From: Haliclystus octoradiatus
Taxonomy: Eukaryota > Cnidaria > Staurozoa > Stauromedusae > Haliclystidae
DNA length: 64,000 nt
Reading direction: 5' to 3'
Assembly: GCA_916610825.1 (NCBI GenBank)
Contig: OU744447.1
Location: 27,416,561-27,480,560, forward strand
The notes under the pieces were generated by a model. The model did not search any database. It was given only the letters and a program-made list of their open reading frames with translations, and had not been told where the DNA came from. This document shows, in pieces, positions 1 to 14,400 of the stretch. Position numbers and translations under genes: made by a program. Position 1 is the stretch's first letter. Each line of letters starts with the position of its first letter.

Positions 1-634
1 AAACTATTCAATTGTGCCTCTACTAACACTCTTGCTTTCGTTACTAAATCGGCATCAGTAGCATTGACCATTGACCGTAATTGTAATCCAATGTCTTCTG
101 GCAAGCCTGTTACAAAAAATATTCCAGGACATGTTACGTCAGCCAAATTACATAATTTCTTTATTTCAGCAATATAGCTATCCACATTCATACCTCGTAC
201 ATATACTTTCGCTTTTAATGCATCAACTGCGGCAAACTTTGATAATGAAAATGCCGTTAATAGTGAACTTTTTTACATCTTCATATATAAACCTATTTTC
301 AATCGGTAATTCATTGTATACTAAAAAAGCTTGTCCCGTAAACAGCAATGGTACACTCAAAACTTTCTCTGTATCATTAAAACCTTCAATCGTCGTAATT
401 GCATCAAATCTCTCAAACCATTCTGCAGCATCTCCGTTGCCATTGTAAGGCTTAACGACATCTGTCAATTTCATCGCAAATTTCCACTAAAGCTGAAGCA
501 GTAACAGGACTCGCGGTTGTAGTTACTGTTCTTACAGCAGAAGATGGTCTGCTTGGTGTGCTGACAGTAATTCTAGTAGATGATGATGCCGATGATACTG
601 TATTGATAGACATGGCCCGTTGGCTTGTAGACAT
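1..634 (-). pseudogene. LTR-retrotransposon Gag fragment
   Basis: Reading leftwards from about 634, a Ser/Thr-rich N-terminus (starting MSTSQRAMSI) runs into a capsid-like segment with the motif VVKPYNGNGDAAEWFERFD. It continues as FTGQAFLVYNEL and, in a second frame, NLADVTCPGIFFVTGLPEDI up to the window edge. This resembles Gag of Gypsy/BEL-type LTR retrotransposons. At least two frame changes (near 470 and near 260-290) show it is broken. The rest of the element lies left of base 1 or is lost. No LTR was recognised to its right. Family assignment is inferred from the capsid-like motif order only. Confidence 0.6.
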
Positions 635-879
635 TACATAACAACACAAATGTAATCAATTTTAATAACTCTTCAAACTAGTAATACAAATATGTATACT
701 ATATTACGCACACCCTTGCGCTCTGGTAAATATACAATCACTCAATATAACGTTTAACAGTGCTCTTGCACTCTGCTAAACTGACTCACTCGCATAAAAC
801 TATCAACGCTATTTATACTGAACGCAGCCTCGTTCTCATTATGTATAACCTCTTCTAAGGTAAGTTTCTATAACAGTTC

Positions 880-1378
880 TACAGTCGGCATAGTTGATGT
901 GTATTAAAAATAGTCACGCACCTTCAATAACCAGCAGCAAGAACCTTCTTAGACGAAGTCATAAAGAGGTGCTAATCGCGTGAGCACTTCAGTGAGAAAA
1001 ATTCAAAACTAAAAACTTTTGACTTTAGAGGCTTATTATATCTTTTCCTGGATCCCGTATATTGATCAAATATAGCTCAAAATCTTGAGCTGATCGTTGA
1101 AAACATCATTCCGAAAGCAGATTGCCATTTGGTTCAGCAGTTTTTTATTTAGAGAAAATTAAGTAAAATGTTTAGTGTTTTTCCGGTGTAAACCCTCTTG
1201 TGGAAAATAAGTGGGTTCATGTTCGAGGAAAAAGAGTGAGACACAAAATCGTCAATTTGATTGCATTTTTGAGGGGGAAATGCTCGCGCAAAGTAAAAAT
1301 ACAAGAAGAACATGTACTAATAGAAAATGTTTCTCTATCTAAAGAAGCAATCTTCCAATATTCGGGATATACACCTTA
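880..1378. repeat. solo arm of the foldback repeat at 53.9-54.8 kb
   Basis: This stretch matches 54305-54818 in direct orientation over about 490 bp, with scattered mismatches and small indels. Shared landmarks are AGTCGGCATAGTTGATG, GAGGTGCTAATCGCGTGAGC, AGAGTGAGACA and the end GGGATATACAC. Unlike the 54-kb copy it has only one arm plus the centre, so it is a half-element or deletion derivative. Confidence 0.75.
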
Positions 1379-2380
1379 ATCTTTCGGACAGAGTATTTGA
1401 CACAAAGAAAATATCAATTCAGCATAACAATAAACAGCATATAATACTTGATTTCTTTCAAGACTATTAAACACTAACTTTAAATTGTGTACATTAATAT
1501 TTATTACTTAAACTTTATACAAACAGTCTGTCTCTCGCATCTGACAAAGAAAATATATTGATGTACATAGTTTTTATACTGAAATATTTACAAAGGGTTG
1601 TGCGCATGCGTTAAACTTTGTATGATGCATCTTAAACATGAAACTTAATTAACTAAACAATAGCCTTCTAATTGTGGATTATGACGTACAAAACAATACA
1701 ATAGCGTGATATTATTACAAAGGCCATTTTGTTTTTGTTGCTATATTTTGTTGCGTTTTGGTGCTTCAAGACAAAAGCCGTGATGCTACAATTTGACGTA
1801 AACTGACCCAAACATCAACATCAACAAATCATTGATTAGTATCACATTCAATGATTTGTAATACCCAATAGAAGGTGATAAATGCTCAATATTGATAGTT
1901 CGAGAAAGCAGTTGATAATTTAAATATAATTATAGACTAGATGGAGTCTGCATGGTGATGGCATACAATGACAAGCTTCCCAAATGATGTCATTTTTCAA
2001 AAATACAATGACGTTAGCACGGTCAAACGCAAAAAAGTACGGGAAAACCATATCAAGATCGTACGAGAAGAAGCAAGAACTTATCCTTCTTCGTTGTTAC
2101 AAAATCAAAGATCTCTTATCCAAAATAATTTCTGTTGTTGGCCATTTGAAAGTTTGTTTGCCAGTACTTTAATTTAATTGGGAAGCACGTCATATCAACT
2201 CCAGATTATAGTAAAGAATGTGTAGTTTTTGATTCATCCATATATTAACATGAAACTTTGAATTAATTTTCAAATAAATTATTGAAGGATAAACACACAC
2301 TGAAATAAATCAATATAGCACAACGAAAGTAGGGGTAATATCCTAAATGAGCAAAGTAAAACATAGATGTTGAAACTTAC
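1379..2380. other. AT-rich stretch, nothing assigned
   Basis: This lies 3' of the last POLE2 exon found. I searched the minus strand for the expected C-terminal exon (about 28 residues, family pattern S-F-K-V-hydrophobic-x-P) and did not find it. Two short plus-strand frames (1968-2177 and 1984-2172) have no family resemblance. No repeat was recognised. Confidence 0.5.
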
Positions 2381-2446
2381 AGGGTTTATACATCGACAAT
2401 CAGATTCATCGATTTCATAAGCATTGTATTTATCAGCACATATGAC
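2381..2446 (-). CDS. POLE2: POLE2 exon (ADKY), last one found
   Basis: Acceptor ATTTCAG and donor GTAAGT. Codes [20 protein letters not shown] then NP, matching human [24 protein letters not shown]. A further exon of about 28 residues is expected. Confidence 0.92.
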
Positions 2447-5400
2447 CTGAAATATAAATAACAAGTCACTACCAAAGAGATCCACGACTACAAAACATGA
2501 ATTAAATACGATTATAGAATTATAATTTTTTCTAAACTGTGAAAGAGTCATTTTGGATGAAGATATTACAGATTTTAAACTGCTGTGAAAATAGTTCATG
2601 TACGTTAAATGGCCTAATCTTCACAAACTGTTCATAAAAACATGCCATTTAACAGCCATAAACTGTTTGTGGACAGTTGATTAGGTGTTCACGAAATGTT
2701 CACAAACAATTACGGCAGGAGGTCTGTAAAGAGTTTATGAAATTCACAAGCAGTTTATGAACTCAACAAATTATTTCGCAGAAGTAGTTTTGAGGAAGTT
2801 GTATAAATAACACTTTCAAATGGTTAAATTCAAGTTATTTTTCAAAAATGATAATTCATAAAAACTGAAATCAATTGTATATTCTGAACATCATACAATA
2901 TATGAACGTTGGAAAATTATCAACACGAGGAAGAACACATACTTACCAGGTCAGGCAACGGATACAATTGCATACTGTAATCATATGACCAGTAGACAGG
3001 GCGTACATGTATTGGTAATGGGCATAGATGTCCCTGAGATGTAATAGTTTTTACAAACTAAAACAGATACAAATACATTATTTTTTAATTGTTTTGATTC
3101 AATTTGATTAGAGAGTAAATAAATACTTTAAGAAACTACCGGTACTCACATGATAAGGAATTGTTTCAGAATCAGACGGAAGATGAACACAATTACGACA
3201 CATTTTGTTAACAATGTCTTCTCGGAAGATGACAATCTCTTGTGTGCAATATCTCACTCTGAAATTAAAATTATAGCACTGTAGTATCATACAGTGATAA
3301 TCTGAAATCGAATTGCTGAGTTGATTTCATCTTCAACATCATTCTTCTATAAAAAATAAGTTGCAAGATTAACACAGCCTCTATAAATGAAACGTAGGTT
3401 CCAGAGTTTTTCAAGATAATAAATTTAATTTCATCATGAATATCAACGAAAAATCAATATTCGTAATTTTGTTTTGAAGAAGTATTTCCAAACATTTTAT
3501 TAAAATTGGACAAAGAAATTCCGAGACTGGATATCACTATGGACTTAAAATTTGTAAGCGAAGTAGCATATCGTTTTCATGCATTATAGTTGTAAATATT
3601 ATATGTGACTATTGGATTGTAGTTATGTCGGCATCTAAAATCGGCAATTTCATTTTCAACGCCTGCTGGACAATCATGGAATTTGTGGTCCAACCTGACA
3701 GAATATTTTGCTACCAGTTCGTATTTGAATAATTTATTTTGTAAATCATTTGTTAGTATTATAGTGTGCTGTTGTATTGTTTTCGTAATTACTGTCTTCA
3801 TAGAATGTTGTCTTCCATCATAATGTGTGTAGTTATAGCATGTTAAAAAACCCAAAAACCAATAGATTAGTTATTACGCAAATTAGATTTTTCCTATATA
3901 TAACATGTCAACTTGTTTGATGATCTCTTTCTCAATTGCTTGAAAATGATATAAGATTATATCGAAATTGATATTTCGCTGATATACATGATGAAATATT
4001 ATCAAAGTATAACCTATTCTATCAATAAATTTAGTAGATGCATAATTTTATTCTTTAAATAGATAAATTAATTTCATAAACTTCACAAAATGGATTTCTG
4101 GGGAATGTTCTCAAAATAAAATGGTTTAAGTTTGAGATGGTAAAACTTAAAAATTAAAAAAATAAGACCTAAATATATTAGATACTATCTAATAGCAAAA
4201 GATAGTGCTCAATGTCCATTTGAAAGACATAAATATAATAAAAGGAGACAAACACTACACATGATCAAATATTACTAATAGTTTAATGCTTTACACAACA
4301 TTCAGACAAATAAACAAAAACTACTAATAATAATAATATAGTACCGTAGTAAGTAGTAAAACTTATGAACAAACTTAAGTAACAAATATGAATGTGAAGT
4401 CTTTTGACTCCATTTACCATTTGTATGTACATTATGTATGTACGTATGCATGTCTGGTCCTTTATTTAAATAGGGTCAAATTATTTTATCAAAAATACAT
4501 GATGTATCAATAGAAGCCCTAAAAGTTCTACATATAAATATCAACAACAACTTTTAGAATAAACTTACAATAGTGTAATCATACCTGCACGGATTGGTTG
4601 AAAAAACTGAAAAAGGAACTAAATTTTGGAATTCTTCTGTCAGAGATGAAGGTATAGCGGGCCTGTAAAGAAATAATTTAAGGGATATATGTAACAAGTA
4701 CAGTACATTGTAACCCTGTTAATATCACTATTTTGAACATAACAGCCCTCTTATTATCATGATTGTGGGTTGTCCTAGGACAGGGATATTAATGAAGACA
4801 GTTTTTAAATTAAGAAAATGGAACAGAAATTTAAGAAAATATTAAACTGTGACAACTATTGTTGTAAAAATGTGTGCAGAATTTCCCTGTCATCAAGTTT
4901 AACTAAACACATATTTCCCTATCAACGTTATATTTGGCTATTTAATATTTACGGACAAATACGTACTCAGTGAGACAAGAGAAAGGTGCAACAAATAGAA
5001 GGGCCTGTGTTTATTAGATTTATAAAATAATCAATATATATAGCTCAAAACTCTTTTTTGTTTATCATGGCTACTCTATTATTCTAAACGTTTTCCGATA
5101 AAATGATAGCAAATACTAGTTTACAATAGTTTTTACAATAAATCCACGTAATGAAATTTACAATACAGTATTTTACATAGAAGTCTTTTCGGTAACATAA
5201 ATCAATAACACAAAAATAAGACACAATTCCTTCAATTTACACACACATTTAACATAAAACTTAATATATAACTTAATTTAATCTAAACTCTCTGTCTTGA
5301 ATCATAATATTAATCTAAATCATAATCTCAATATCAATCTTTATTTATCTAAAATCCAGGTCTAAGTCATAAACATTCATTTAGCAGGTTCAATCACGAT

Positions 5401-8400
5401 TGGAAAACTGGTTTGATTTTTATAATTGTCTTTTACTTCAGTTGCAAAAGCACAAGCTTGAAACACTTTGTATAATTGTGTTAATGAGCTAACCTACGTA
5501 GTCAGTTTTTGTCACTGCAACTGTTTAGTTTCCTTATTTGCAATGCGAAGTACCCGATGAAAAGATTATCCTACCTTGGTAAAATACTTTCAAGTCCAGG
5601 ATCTTGTGGACCAGGGACAAATAAGAACCGACTACTACAATAAGACATGACATACAAAAAATAAAGTATTATCAAAAATAATAAGAATGAAACTCATGAA
5701 GCTTACAAGACAGTCACCTACACAGCCTACTAAATGATATTCAATGCTTTCACCCAAATTCTTCTGACAAAGAATAATAAAAAATAATTTTATTATATCA
5801 ACATTTATTTACCTTTCTAGGATGGCTTGAAACTCGTTTATTAATTCAGCTAATGCTCTGAACAGACCTACATAACACAAAACAATAGCATTGTACTACC
5901 CATGTGGGACGCAACATTCATGAACGTTATAAGCCCTTTTCACAATAGTAGATCATCAACTATCATGATATGTTCAAAAATATAGTATAGGAAAAGAAGT
6001 CTGTAATGTTCATTTGTTAATAGCTGTTTCTGTAAAGTTCAGATAGTGCATCACAGCTTCACAGTTTATGGTTATAATTCAGTTTGTTTTTGCAAATTTC
6101 CCTAACCTTTGTAATAACTCGGCTTCCTACTTGCTTCTGGTTTTGAACAGAAATTTCCACACATTATAAAAAGCGCAGGTGGAGTATCAACGTAACCAGA
6201 AAAGAGCCGTCGCAGCTTTGTCATCACCTGAAAAAATCAAAAATCATTTCAGTTGAGTTGAGTAATAAAACAAGATTTGATGATATTGCAGCCAAACTTT
6301 GCTCAAATTGTTCCATATTGTGAAAATGGAACCAGTACTTTACATTGGTTTAAATATGAGACGATACCCTAGTGTGTACACAATATAGCTCACAAATTCA
6401 ACTGTTATTATTCATTGCTCTATTAGATGCAGGTATTCACCATTGCCTTGCATGCTATTGGATAATATTATTATACTAGCAATGAGTGTGGTCCATAATT
6501 GACCTTGTATGATAAAACTTTCAGATCACTTATAATTAAACAATTGACTAAGCTGACTATCGCTGTATAATACGGAGTATGAACTCTAGAGGAGAACATG
6601 AGACACAATACGCATTGAAACGATGTAGCATTAATCAATACATCTTAATCATTCCTTTAATAAAAATTTAATTTATTTCACATCAATTGAGTCGATTGAA
6701 ATGTATAATTTAACGTAGCTATATCTACATAGAAAAACTTTATTTTATGTGCTGAAAGGAAGCCAGAACACATTAATTATTATAAATTACAAACACTCAG
6801 TCGAATTTCGAAATCTGAAACTATCCATAAAAAATCACTTCAAATCCGATCCGATCCGAAGACCTAAAATATTAACCCGAATCTGACCCGATACGATCGG
6901 ATCGCGTTCGGTTCGGATTCATAAATCTTTATTGCAATATGTACAACACTAATGTGGTGTTTACAAAATAACGCCGTCAAAGTGTGGGCCGGTCAAACTT
7001 GTGGCATTGCATGCAATATATTCAATATTAAATTAATTTAGCTTCAACAAGACACATGGTCCACTGATTTCTGTTATTAACATGATCAATAGACATCTTT
7101 TGTTAATTAACAATGATTTACTGCTTCATATTTAAAAAAATAAGAAAAATCGTTGATAAAGAGTTGCAGAATGGCGGATTTGAACTGACGACCCTGATAT
7201 TGTGATACCAGAGCATTAACCAATGAGCCACCGCCTTGCTTACTGTTATAGGCGATTTGACTGTAATCATCAACAAACCTACTGCTTCGACAACGTATTA
7301 TTGAACAAGGCTGACCCACGCGCGAGAGCGCGTGTATTGAATTTCAAATTATATATATAATCTGAAAATATTATGATATGATAGTATATGAGCCTATATA
7401 TTTTTGATCTTTGCAATCTCAGCAAGTAGGCCTGTGATTTTCATGGCAGTCTATCAAAATACTAAGAGTTCGTTGAAAATAAAATTTTATAAGTAAAAAA
7501 AGATGTGAAAAAATGGACTGATAGTGCTTCTTGTTATCAAATTTTCCAGAATAATAGCATCAACATTCTTTTAAAAGGAAATTAAATTCTATAATAAATC
7601 GCTATACTAATTCGATATTGATATTATGTTACATCTTGTTGTCAATATTTCTACGCGCTATTTATAATACATTACAGATGTCGAATGAAAGAAAAGACGA
7701 TTATGAATAAATTAGTTATTTTGATAGAAAAACGAAAACAACTCATTTTGCCAGATTCGTGATATGCATATTTATTCAGAATTTATTGAAACGGACGCGA
7801 TGGTTTATAGATTGGAAATGTTTAGTGCAGCTTCAAAGATATAAAATACCACAGCCAATGGTAGTATTTAAATGCTCATGTTATGATGTCTGACGAAAAG
7901 GATAATTTACTATGTAGAAAATGAATCTACTGCAGTTGATCACGATATGAAATGATCATTTTTGTCAGAATTATTTCGAATAAAAGACAATCTTTATTTT
8001 ATTCTAATCGGGCGTACATTCTCCTTCGATAAAATATGGTTGTTAACTTATTATTGATTGGTGTATCAACTCAGAGAACCCGCTATCATGTATTTAAATG
8101 TTGTTCTGAGATTATGCCGCTCGTATAGTTTTTATTTGGATCTCATTTGGAAATGATAAGTTGTATTGTAATAAATAGTATTTGCTATGATAGATTATTT
8201 CATGCAACCTTTTTCGCTTTTTATTTTTGTAACACAAGGTTTGTTACACTCATCCAAACTGTATTAACTATTGAAAAATGTTTTTGAAATATGTATTTGT
8301 GCTTTTAAATTCAAAGCGAAATTTTTGAACGCTGAAAATATTATAATTATTATTATTTATCACAAATCATACGCTCAATTCAATTTAACTTTGTTGAATT

Positions 8401-11400
8401 TGATATACCTGAAATTAACTTTATTAAATGTTGATCAACGATAATAACAAGACACCGCTATTTTTATTCTCGAAACTGTAGTAACATACTGTGTCTTATT
8501 CTTATAGCAAGTCAACGAAATGAAATTTTAATTTTAATCGATGCTTACAATTACTTCGTTAATTATGGAAGCAAAATCTGAAAATAAAAGCCTGCCTGCT
8601 CAAAACCAAATGATTCATATTTTTATATTAAATAATAAATTATAGAAATACTTTTGTGTAATGCCTTGATTGATTCTAAACTCTGTAATTTTAGACTGTA
8701 GACAGATAATCTCTTCAAACTTTGAATATTTTTTCGAATTAGTCGAACGCCAACGTCATTTTGAAAATTCTTGCAAGTTAATTTGCTTTTATGCCCCGCG
8801 ATAGATTATTCATTTCAAAACAGATTGTTTGCTCAGTGTTCTCACAAATTATATATCAAAATAGCCTTTTTAAAAGTGAAATGTTTTGTATCTCGATTTT
8901 GAGAAAAGTAATGAACGGCATTTTATTTCATTAATAAATTAAAGACCTAAAGTCTCTTTAATTTTCATAGCGTTTGTGCCGCGCTATATTTATTGCTGAT
9001 ATCAACACTACATGAAATAGGTCTGCGTTTCTTTGATTTCAAAACATATTTTGTTTGGCATAATTATACTGGTATTTCAATGTAATTCCGTATTTTGTAT
9101 TGTTTTAATTATCGTAAAACTGATTCAGTTTCAAGTTTCATTTGTTCAAACAATTTACACGCAGCTTTTAAATTCAAAGCAAAATATTTTTGTTCTGGAG
9201 ATTTCAAATTGAATTCCATTTGGCTGCCCGCTAGATTATCGACCTATGAAATTTTTCAAAATCTCTGAGTTTTTTAATACAATGATATCAAATAAAATAT
9301 CAGATGAAGTACATTATTTTAAAACAACGTCATAGACCCATACTTTTCATACAACAAATTTGTTACTGTACACGGTTATCTCGACACAAATGTTTGCATA
9401 ATTTCCCAACAACGGATTATCCGTATTATTTCGCCAGTAAGACGTACATAAGTCGCGAACAGACACAGAAATATCGAAATATAGAAATATCGAAATATTG
9501 TGATATATAAACAGACAGTATTATTAATATAAGTAGATTATGAGTTGTATAAGAATTTATACTTACTTTGAGATCATCAAGCCACACATCAGAGAGACAT
9601 ATGAACATTGTATCTGGATTGCTCTCTTCTATACTATTCAGCCTATCCTGTTGTAAAAGCAAAGATTAGTCAATATTAACATTTCCATATTGGTATTCCA
9701 AAAAATGCATGAATGTAAGAAAAAAACAATGAATTTGTTAGTTATCATTTTATATTTCTATCTTTTAGATTGTAGAGATGTAACGTGGATATGTATATGA
9801 AGCTCACAAGTATGATGGCTTAGTAGTTACTAAGTAGGCATTTCACTCTTTGAGCAAATTGAAACCAATATAATATTATATTAATTAGCCCACAGGAAAG
9901 CTGTGCAGCAATTAATAGTGATTTGATGATTGATAACTTATGCTGCCTGCGTAAATGAAGTATATTCTACCGGTAGTCCTGTTTGCCTGCCCCTGTCAAA
10001 AAGCTTGATGGGTTCATAAGTATTTCTTTGTGAGTTCATCAACATATGAACATTTCTTTGTGGATTCATGAACAGTTCATGAACCAGTTCATAAGTGTGA
10101 AATTGACGAAAATTTCATGAGCATTTTATGAAAATTTCATGAACATTGATTTTTGTGGGTTCATGAATATTGCATGTACATTTCGTTGTGGTTCATGAAC
10201 AGGTCGTGAACCAGTTCATGAACATGAAATTGAATACATTTTCATGAACACTTCATGAATTTTTTCACAGGGGTAATGTAATCAGATAGCACAGCAGACT
10301 ATTACTCTGCACGCAATGAAATATACAAAAATACAACAAACATAACAACAACAAAAAACAGAGTAGCTTCAGAGTATCTAATGTGGTTGGACAATCTTTA
10401 AAATAACACTCTTTAGCTGCTTAGTCTCCCTTGGACCATTCTGAGACCTCGTGCCCAAATAAGCATTTCAAAGGATAGGTCAAATTACTTTGAAGTGTTT
10501 CTCAACTCGAAAGGACTCTTCTCCTACACCCTACACAGACTAGACGAGACTATAATTGTAGATAATGATGCTTATGCTGGGTTGCCCTAATTGCATGAAT
10601 ACATAAATATAATGATATACATAAAAGTAAATCTCACCAGTCCAGAAATTGAAGTCCCAACATTGCCACCAAAAAAATTAATATTTCCAAAATAAGATCT
10701 GCAAAGTAATTATGAAATGAGTTTGTAATCAATTTGATTTACCAAGCATATTTTTCCATGTTAAAAACAAACGAGGGCACCAGGAAGGCATCATACTGAT
10801 AGTCACCGGTTCACATTCTCTATATAATGATAATGATGATGATGCAAAGCACTACACTCAAACTTTGCTGGATTTTATAAATATTAAAACATGTGTGTTA
10901 TTTAGCCGCTCTTTCAATTTTGCCCTGAATTATTGGATTGGTTTGAGACTTTTTAGATTGGGTTTCATCGAAATCAAACACATTCTCAGATAATGAAGGT
11001 GCAATGACTCTGATTTCATATGTTAGCTGCATGCTTTCACAAGGAGTTGGTTGGTGGTGTAAGATCTGCTATGTTGTTCAATTAACTTTTGAATTTGCTG
11101 TCAACCCCCAAACAACCACGTACCTAGGTCAAATTATTGTGATGCTATGATGCTGATGCTCTATTTAAAGAGGGAAAAGTACCAGTAAACCATTGATTTT
11201 CCTACTTTTGGTGCCGTCGTAAGATATGCTATGGAAGTGTTCGGATTGATGTGTACCCTCAATTCTGATTTCTGACACACACTTCAGAAACAGTAAGTTT
11301 CAACAGAAATATGCTAGGACATTTTTCGGTTGATTAAGCCCAAAGCATAGCTAGTACAAGATTGTAAATAACATTTATCAATTAATTAGAATTCTTTAAA

Positions 11401-14400
11401 CGTCTCATCTAACAGTTTAATCATCACAGAGAGTCTTCATGATGCAATACCTTGTTTTCTTTGCTTGTTCAGCTGGTGGAAATCCAAAGGCTGTCACATG
11501 AAATACCTGATCATCATAGCTACCTAAAAAGAGATGTGCACCTAATCACACATACATAGTAAGGTATGTACTTAATGGAAAAATCGATGGAAATTCACTT
11601 GGCAAGTTTGCAAGGGAATAAGAAAAATGAAAATCGAGAAAGATGTTTTAATCATCATTATTTATCTAGAAAATTGTATAAGTACATTGTAATACAAAAT
11701 CAGAATGACTATATTTCAAAGGATTGATGTTGAAAAATTGTTGAACATTTCACGCTTCTTCTAACATAAAATGCATGCTTACCAATTTTTCCCCCAAGCA
11801 TATAGTAAGGTTTATGCTATGGATTGGAAAAGTGGCTCTTCCATAACAACAACAACCACACTTTCTTTTCATTCGATCATTCTGATTTAATTAATGCTAC
11901 CTACATGTCTGCGTCCATTTTATGCTATATTTTCTATTAGTAAGTTGTAGGATTTAGTTATGATATTGTTTATGATCACACATCTTCCTGGTCCAAGTTA
12001 TATATCTGTGCTGTGTGCAGTGCTGTGTTTAGGATATGTTGAATGTATGATGTCATTATGGTATTTCATGTATTGTGCATGTTGTTTGAGTGATTGTAGC
12101 GTTCTCTAATGTGTGGATTGCCATGTGATAATTAGGAACGTATTGTGATAGTTGCTTCGTATTGTCATGTGCATAGTAACTGATTATTTACCCTTCTGCT
12201 TGCTGACCGCCGTGAAATAAAGATTAAAATTTATATATGTAATTACTTGTGTGTTTTCTGTCTCCTCCATGCTGACCCTATAGAAGCTTAAATAAGTACA
12301 TACCTTCAGCCAAAACAAAACAATTCTCTGTAAAGAGTCCAGTGTGGAATAGGTGTTGCAAGTTAAGGTAAATATTTTATCAACATGAGTTACATAAACA
12401 AATGAAATGATGCAGTTTAGAATAATCACAGTAAATGATGTTTTAATTATTAACAGTGCAAAGGATATAGCTGCTGACAAGTCAACAGGAACAACACCAG
12501 ATGGATCTTCAAGGTGGATTTTACCCTACAAATGAAAACATCCAAGATTATTCCTCCAACAGGCAGTCAGCCACTATATTGTTGTGTACAAGTGAGTCAA
12601 TATTCAAAACAAACATGAGAGTTGGGTTCACGTAAAAGAGAGGAAATCAATTGATCCTAGGTGCTGACATTTCACAATTATCAAGTAAAATTGAGCGTGA
12701 CACTGAGAATTATTAGGCCGAGCAGATAACACTCCCTGAGGACTGATGTATTCTCAGTGTCATGCGGAATTGAGTTTGATAATTGTTTTACTATTAATCC
12801 ATACCTTAGTTAATCCCATGAATTATCCAAGAACAGCCACGTTATGAGAAATATTACGAATTCATCGCAACAAGTTTGTTTAAATCGTTAAAAATTTATT
12901 TGTTAAAATTTAGATAAACAAACATTATCGATTTGACTGGATGAATAATCCCTGTACTTTGCTGTCATCTTTGTATTTTTCGCATCCTCTGCAATAGCTC
13001 TGCTTCTGTTAATGTAGTTAATCCCTAAGTAAATCTTTATTGTGAAAAGTGAATCATATTTAAAAGAGAATTTTTCTATCAAGTCAGTCTTCAAACCTTG
13101 GAGATGCTATTGTCTCAACACATTGTTGCAACATAGGGTAAATGTCTCAAGTTCTACCCCATTTTATCGGATCATTACATCACACTCAAAGACATTAGGG
13201 ATTGTCAGTGCTCAATTGACCAATAGAACGCAAGTTTTAAAAAACTTGCCATTAATAATAATATTTATTATCTATAATTTTTATCAACCACATCGTTCAT
13301 CAGTAATCAGTAAGTAAGTTTTGTGTAACACCGCTCAAGTTCTGGCTTGGCCATCATAGAGTGAATGTGTCATCTCATTGTGTATCTTATTATCGTATGT
13401 TGGAACTCAACATTCTCAGCTGGCATATAGCCTACTGTAAACTTTAGATTGTTATTTATCTTACATTTAATCAGTTAATTGAACATGGTTTTGATACTAT
13501 CATTATAGTGTTGTTGTTAACAAATATGTAGCAGGATTTTGATAACTGATTTGTGGTTTCCTTGAATCTAAGCGTCTTTTAGTCTCATTTATACAGTCCT
13601 CTCTATTGTCCTAGTTAGAGCCTTTAGTTACCTCAATGCATTATAGAGCATTAGATAAGTCAATTAAGCACCGCAACACTAGGAACTATCTTATGCCTGA
13701 TAACTGCACAGAGACAAGACAATATCTCATTCATCTCAATTAATTGGGTGAGCCTTCAGCCTTTCTTTTGACTGAGTTACATTGAGTGAAACTGTGACAT
13801 ACCTCGCTCATCTGGACCAGCATGCCAAGAACAATGACATTTTCAATAGCACCTGAACTTCCAAGTAAATGCTCAACTGGTTTTAACTGAAACAAGAAAT
13901 AGTTAAATACAATATTAAAGATGATCTCTACCTTCATATCATTTATAAGTAATGTATTATGTAATGATGGTGACTGACTGAAAACAAACACATTCTTAAT
14001 TAAGGAGTAGTAATTGAGACGGTATTGCCATACCGAAGGTGCTGTACAACTCTTTTCTATTTCTATATTTGTTAGCCCTTTCCACTAAGAGCAATGATTG
14101 TAAATGTGCTTTTATTGATCTCAGCCACGACAATGCAGATCAATTTCAACAGATTTCATGGCATATAGGCTTGACCCAATTACTTACTAGTTTCTGACTT
14201 ACAACGACAACCAGTTTGTGTTTAATTCTCATTTTTCACTACAAAATTATTATCAAAGCTTTGGAATGTATCAATAAATGTTAACATTCAGATTTCGATT
14301 GCTATATCAAGTTATAGTATTTTTTTCAGAAATAGACACTGTACTCACTTCAAACTTTCTTGACTTCTGTGAAGTAGATGAAGCTGCTACAGCAGGCATG

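Larger units (their letters stand above)
6228..9566. other. POLE2: 3.3-kb POLE2 intron
   Basis: Largest intron in the 3' half of the gene. It holds a CGGATC-rich patch (6838-6925) and a tRNA-like SINE head (7168-7247). From 7330 to 9560 it is AT-rich, with no ORF or repeat I can assign. Confidence 0.5.

Noticed and set aside
1968..2177. two overlapping plus-strand frames near the POLE2 3' end
   Set aside because: No start context, family match or splice sites, and different frames of the same DNA.
7168..7247. functional tRNA gene
   Set aside because: The T-arm does not pair and the anticodon loop is 8 nt; more likely SINE or pseudogene.
7107..7319. 70-codon minus-strand frame
   Set aside because: It overlaps the tRNA-like SINE head and adjoining intron; no protein features.
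12184..12480. 98-codon minus-strand frame through the POLE2 region
   Set aside because: It reads unspliced through the U12-type intron; only its first few codons are real exon, and the downstream exon uses another frame.
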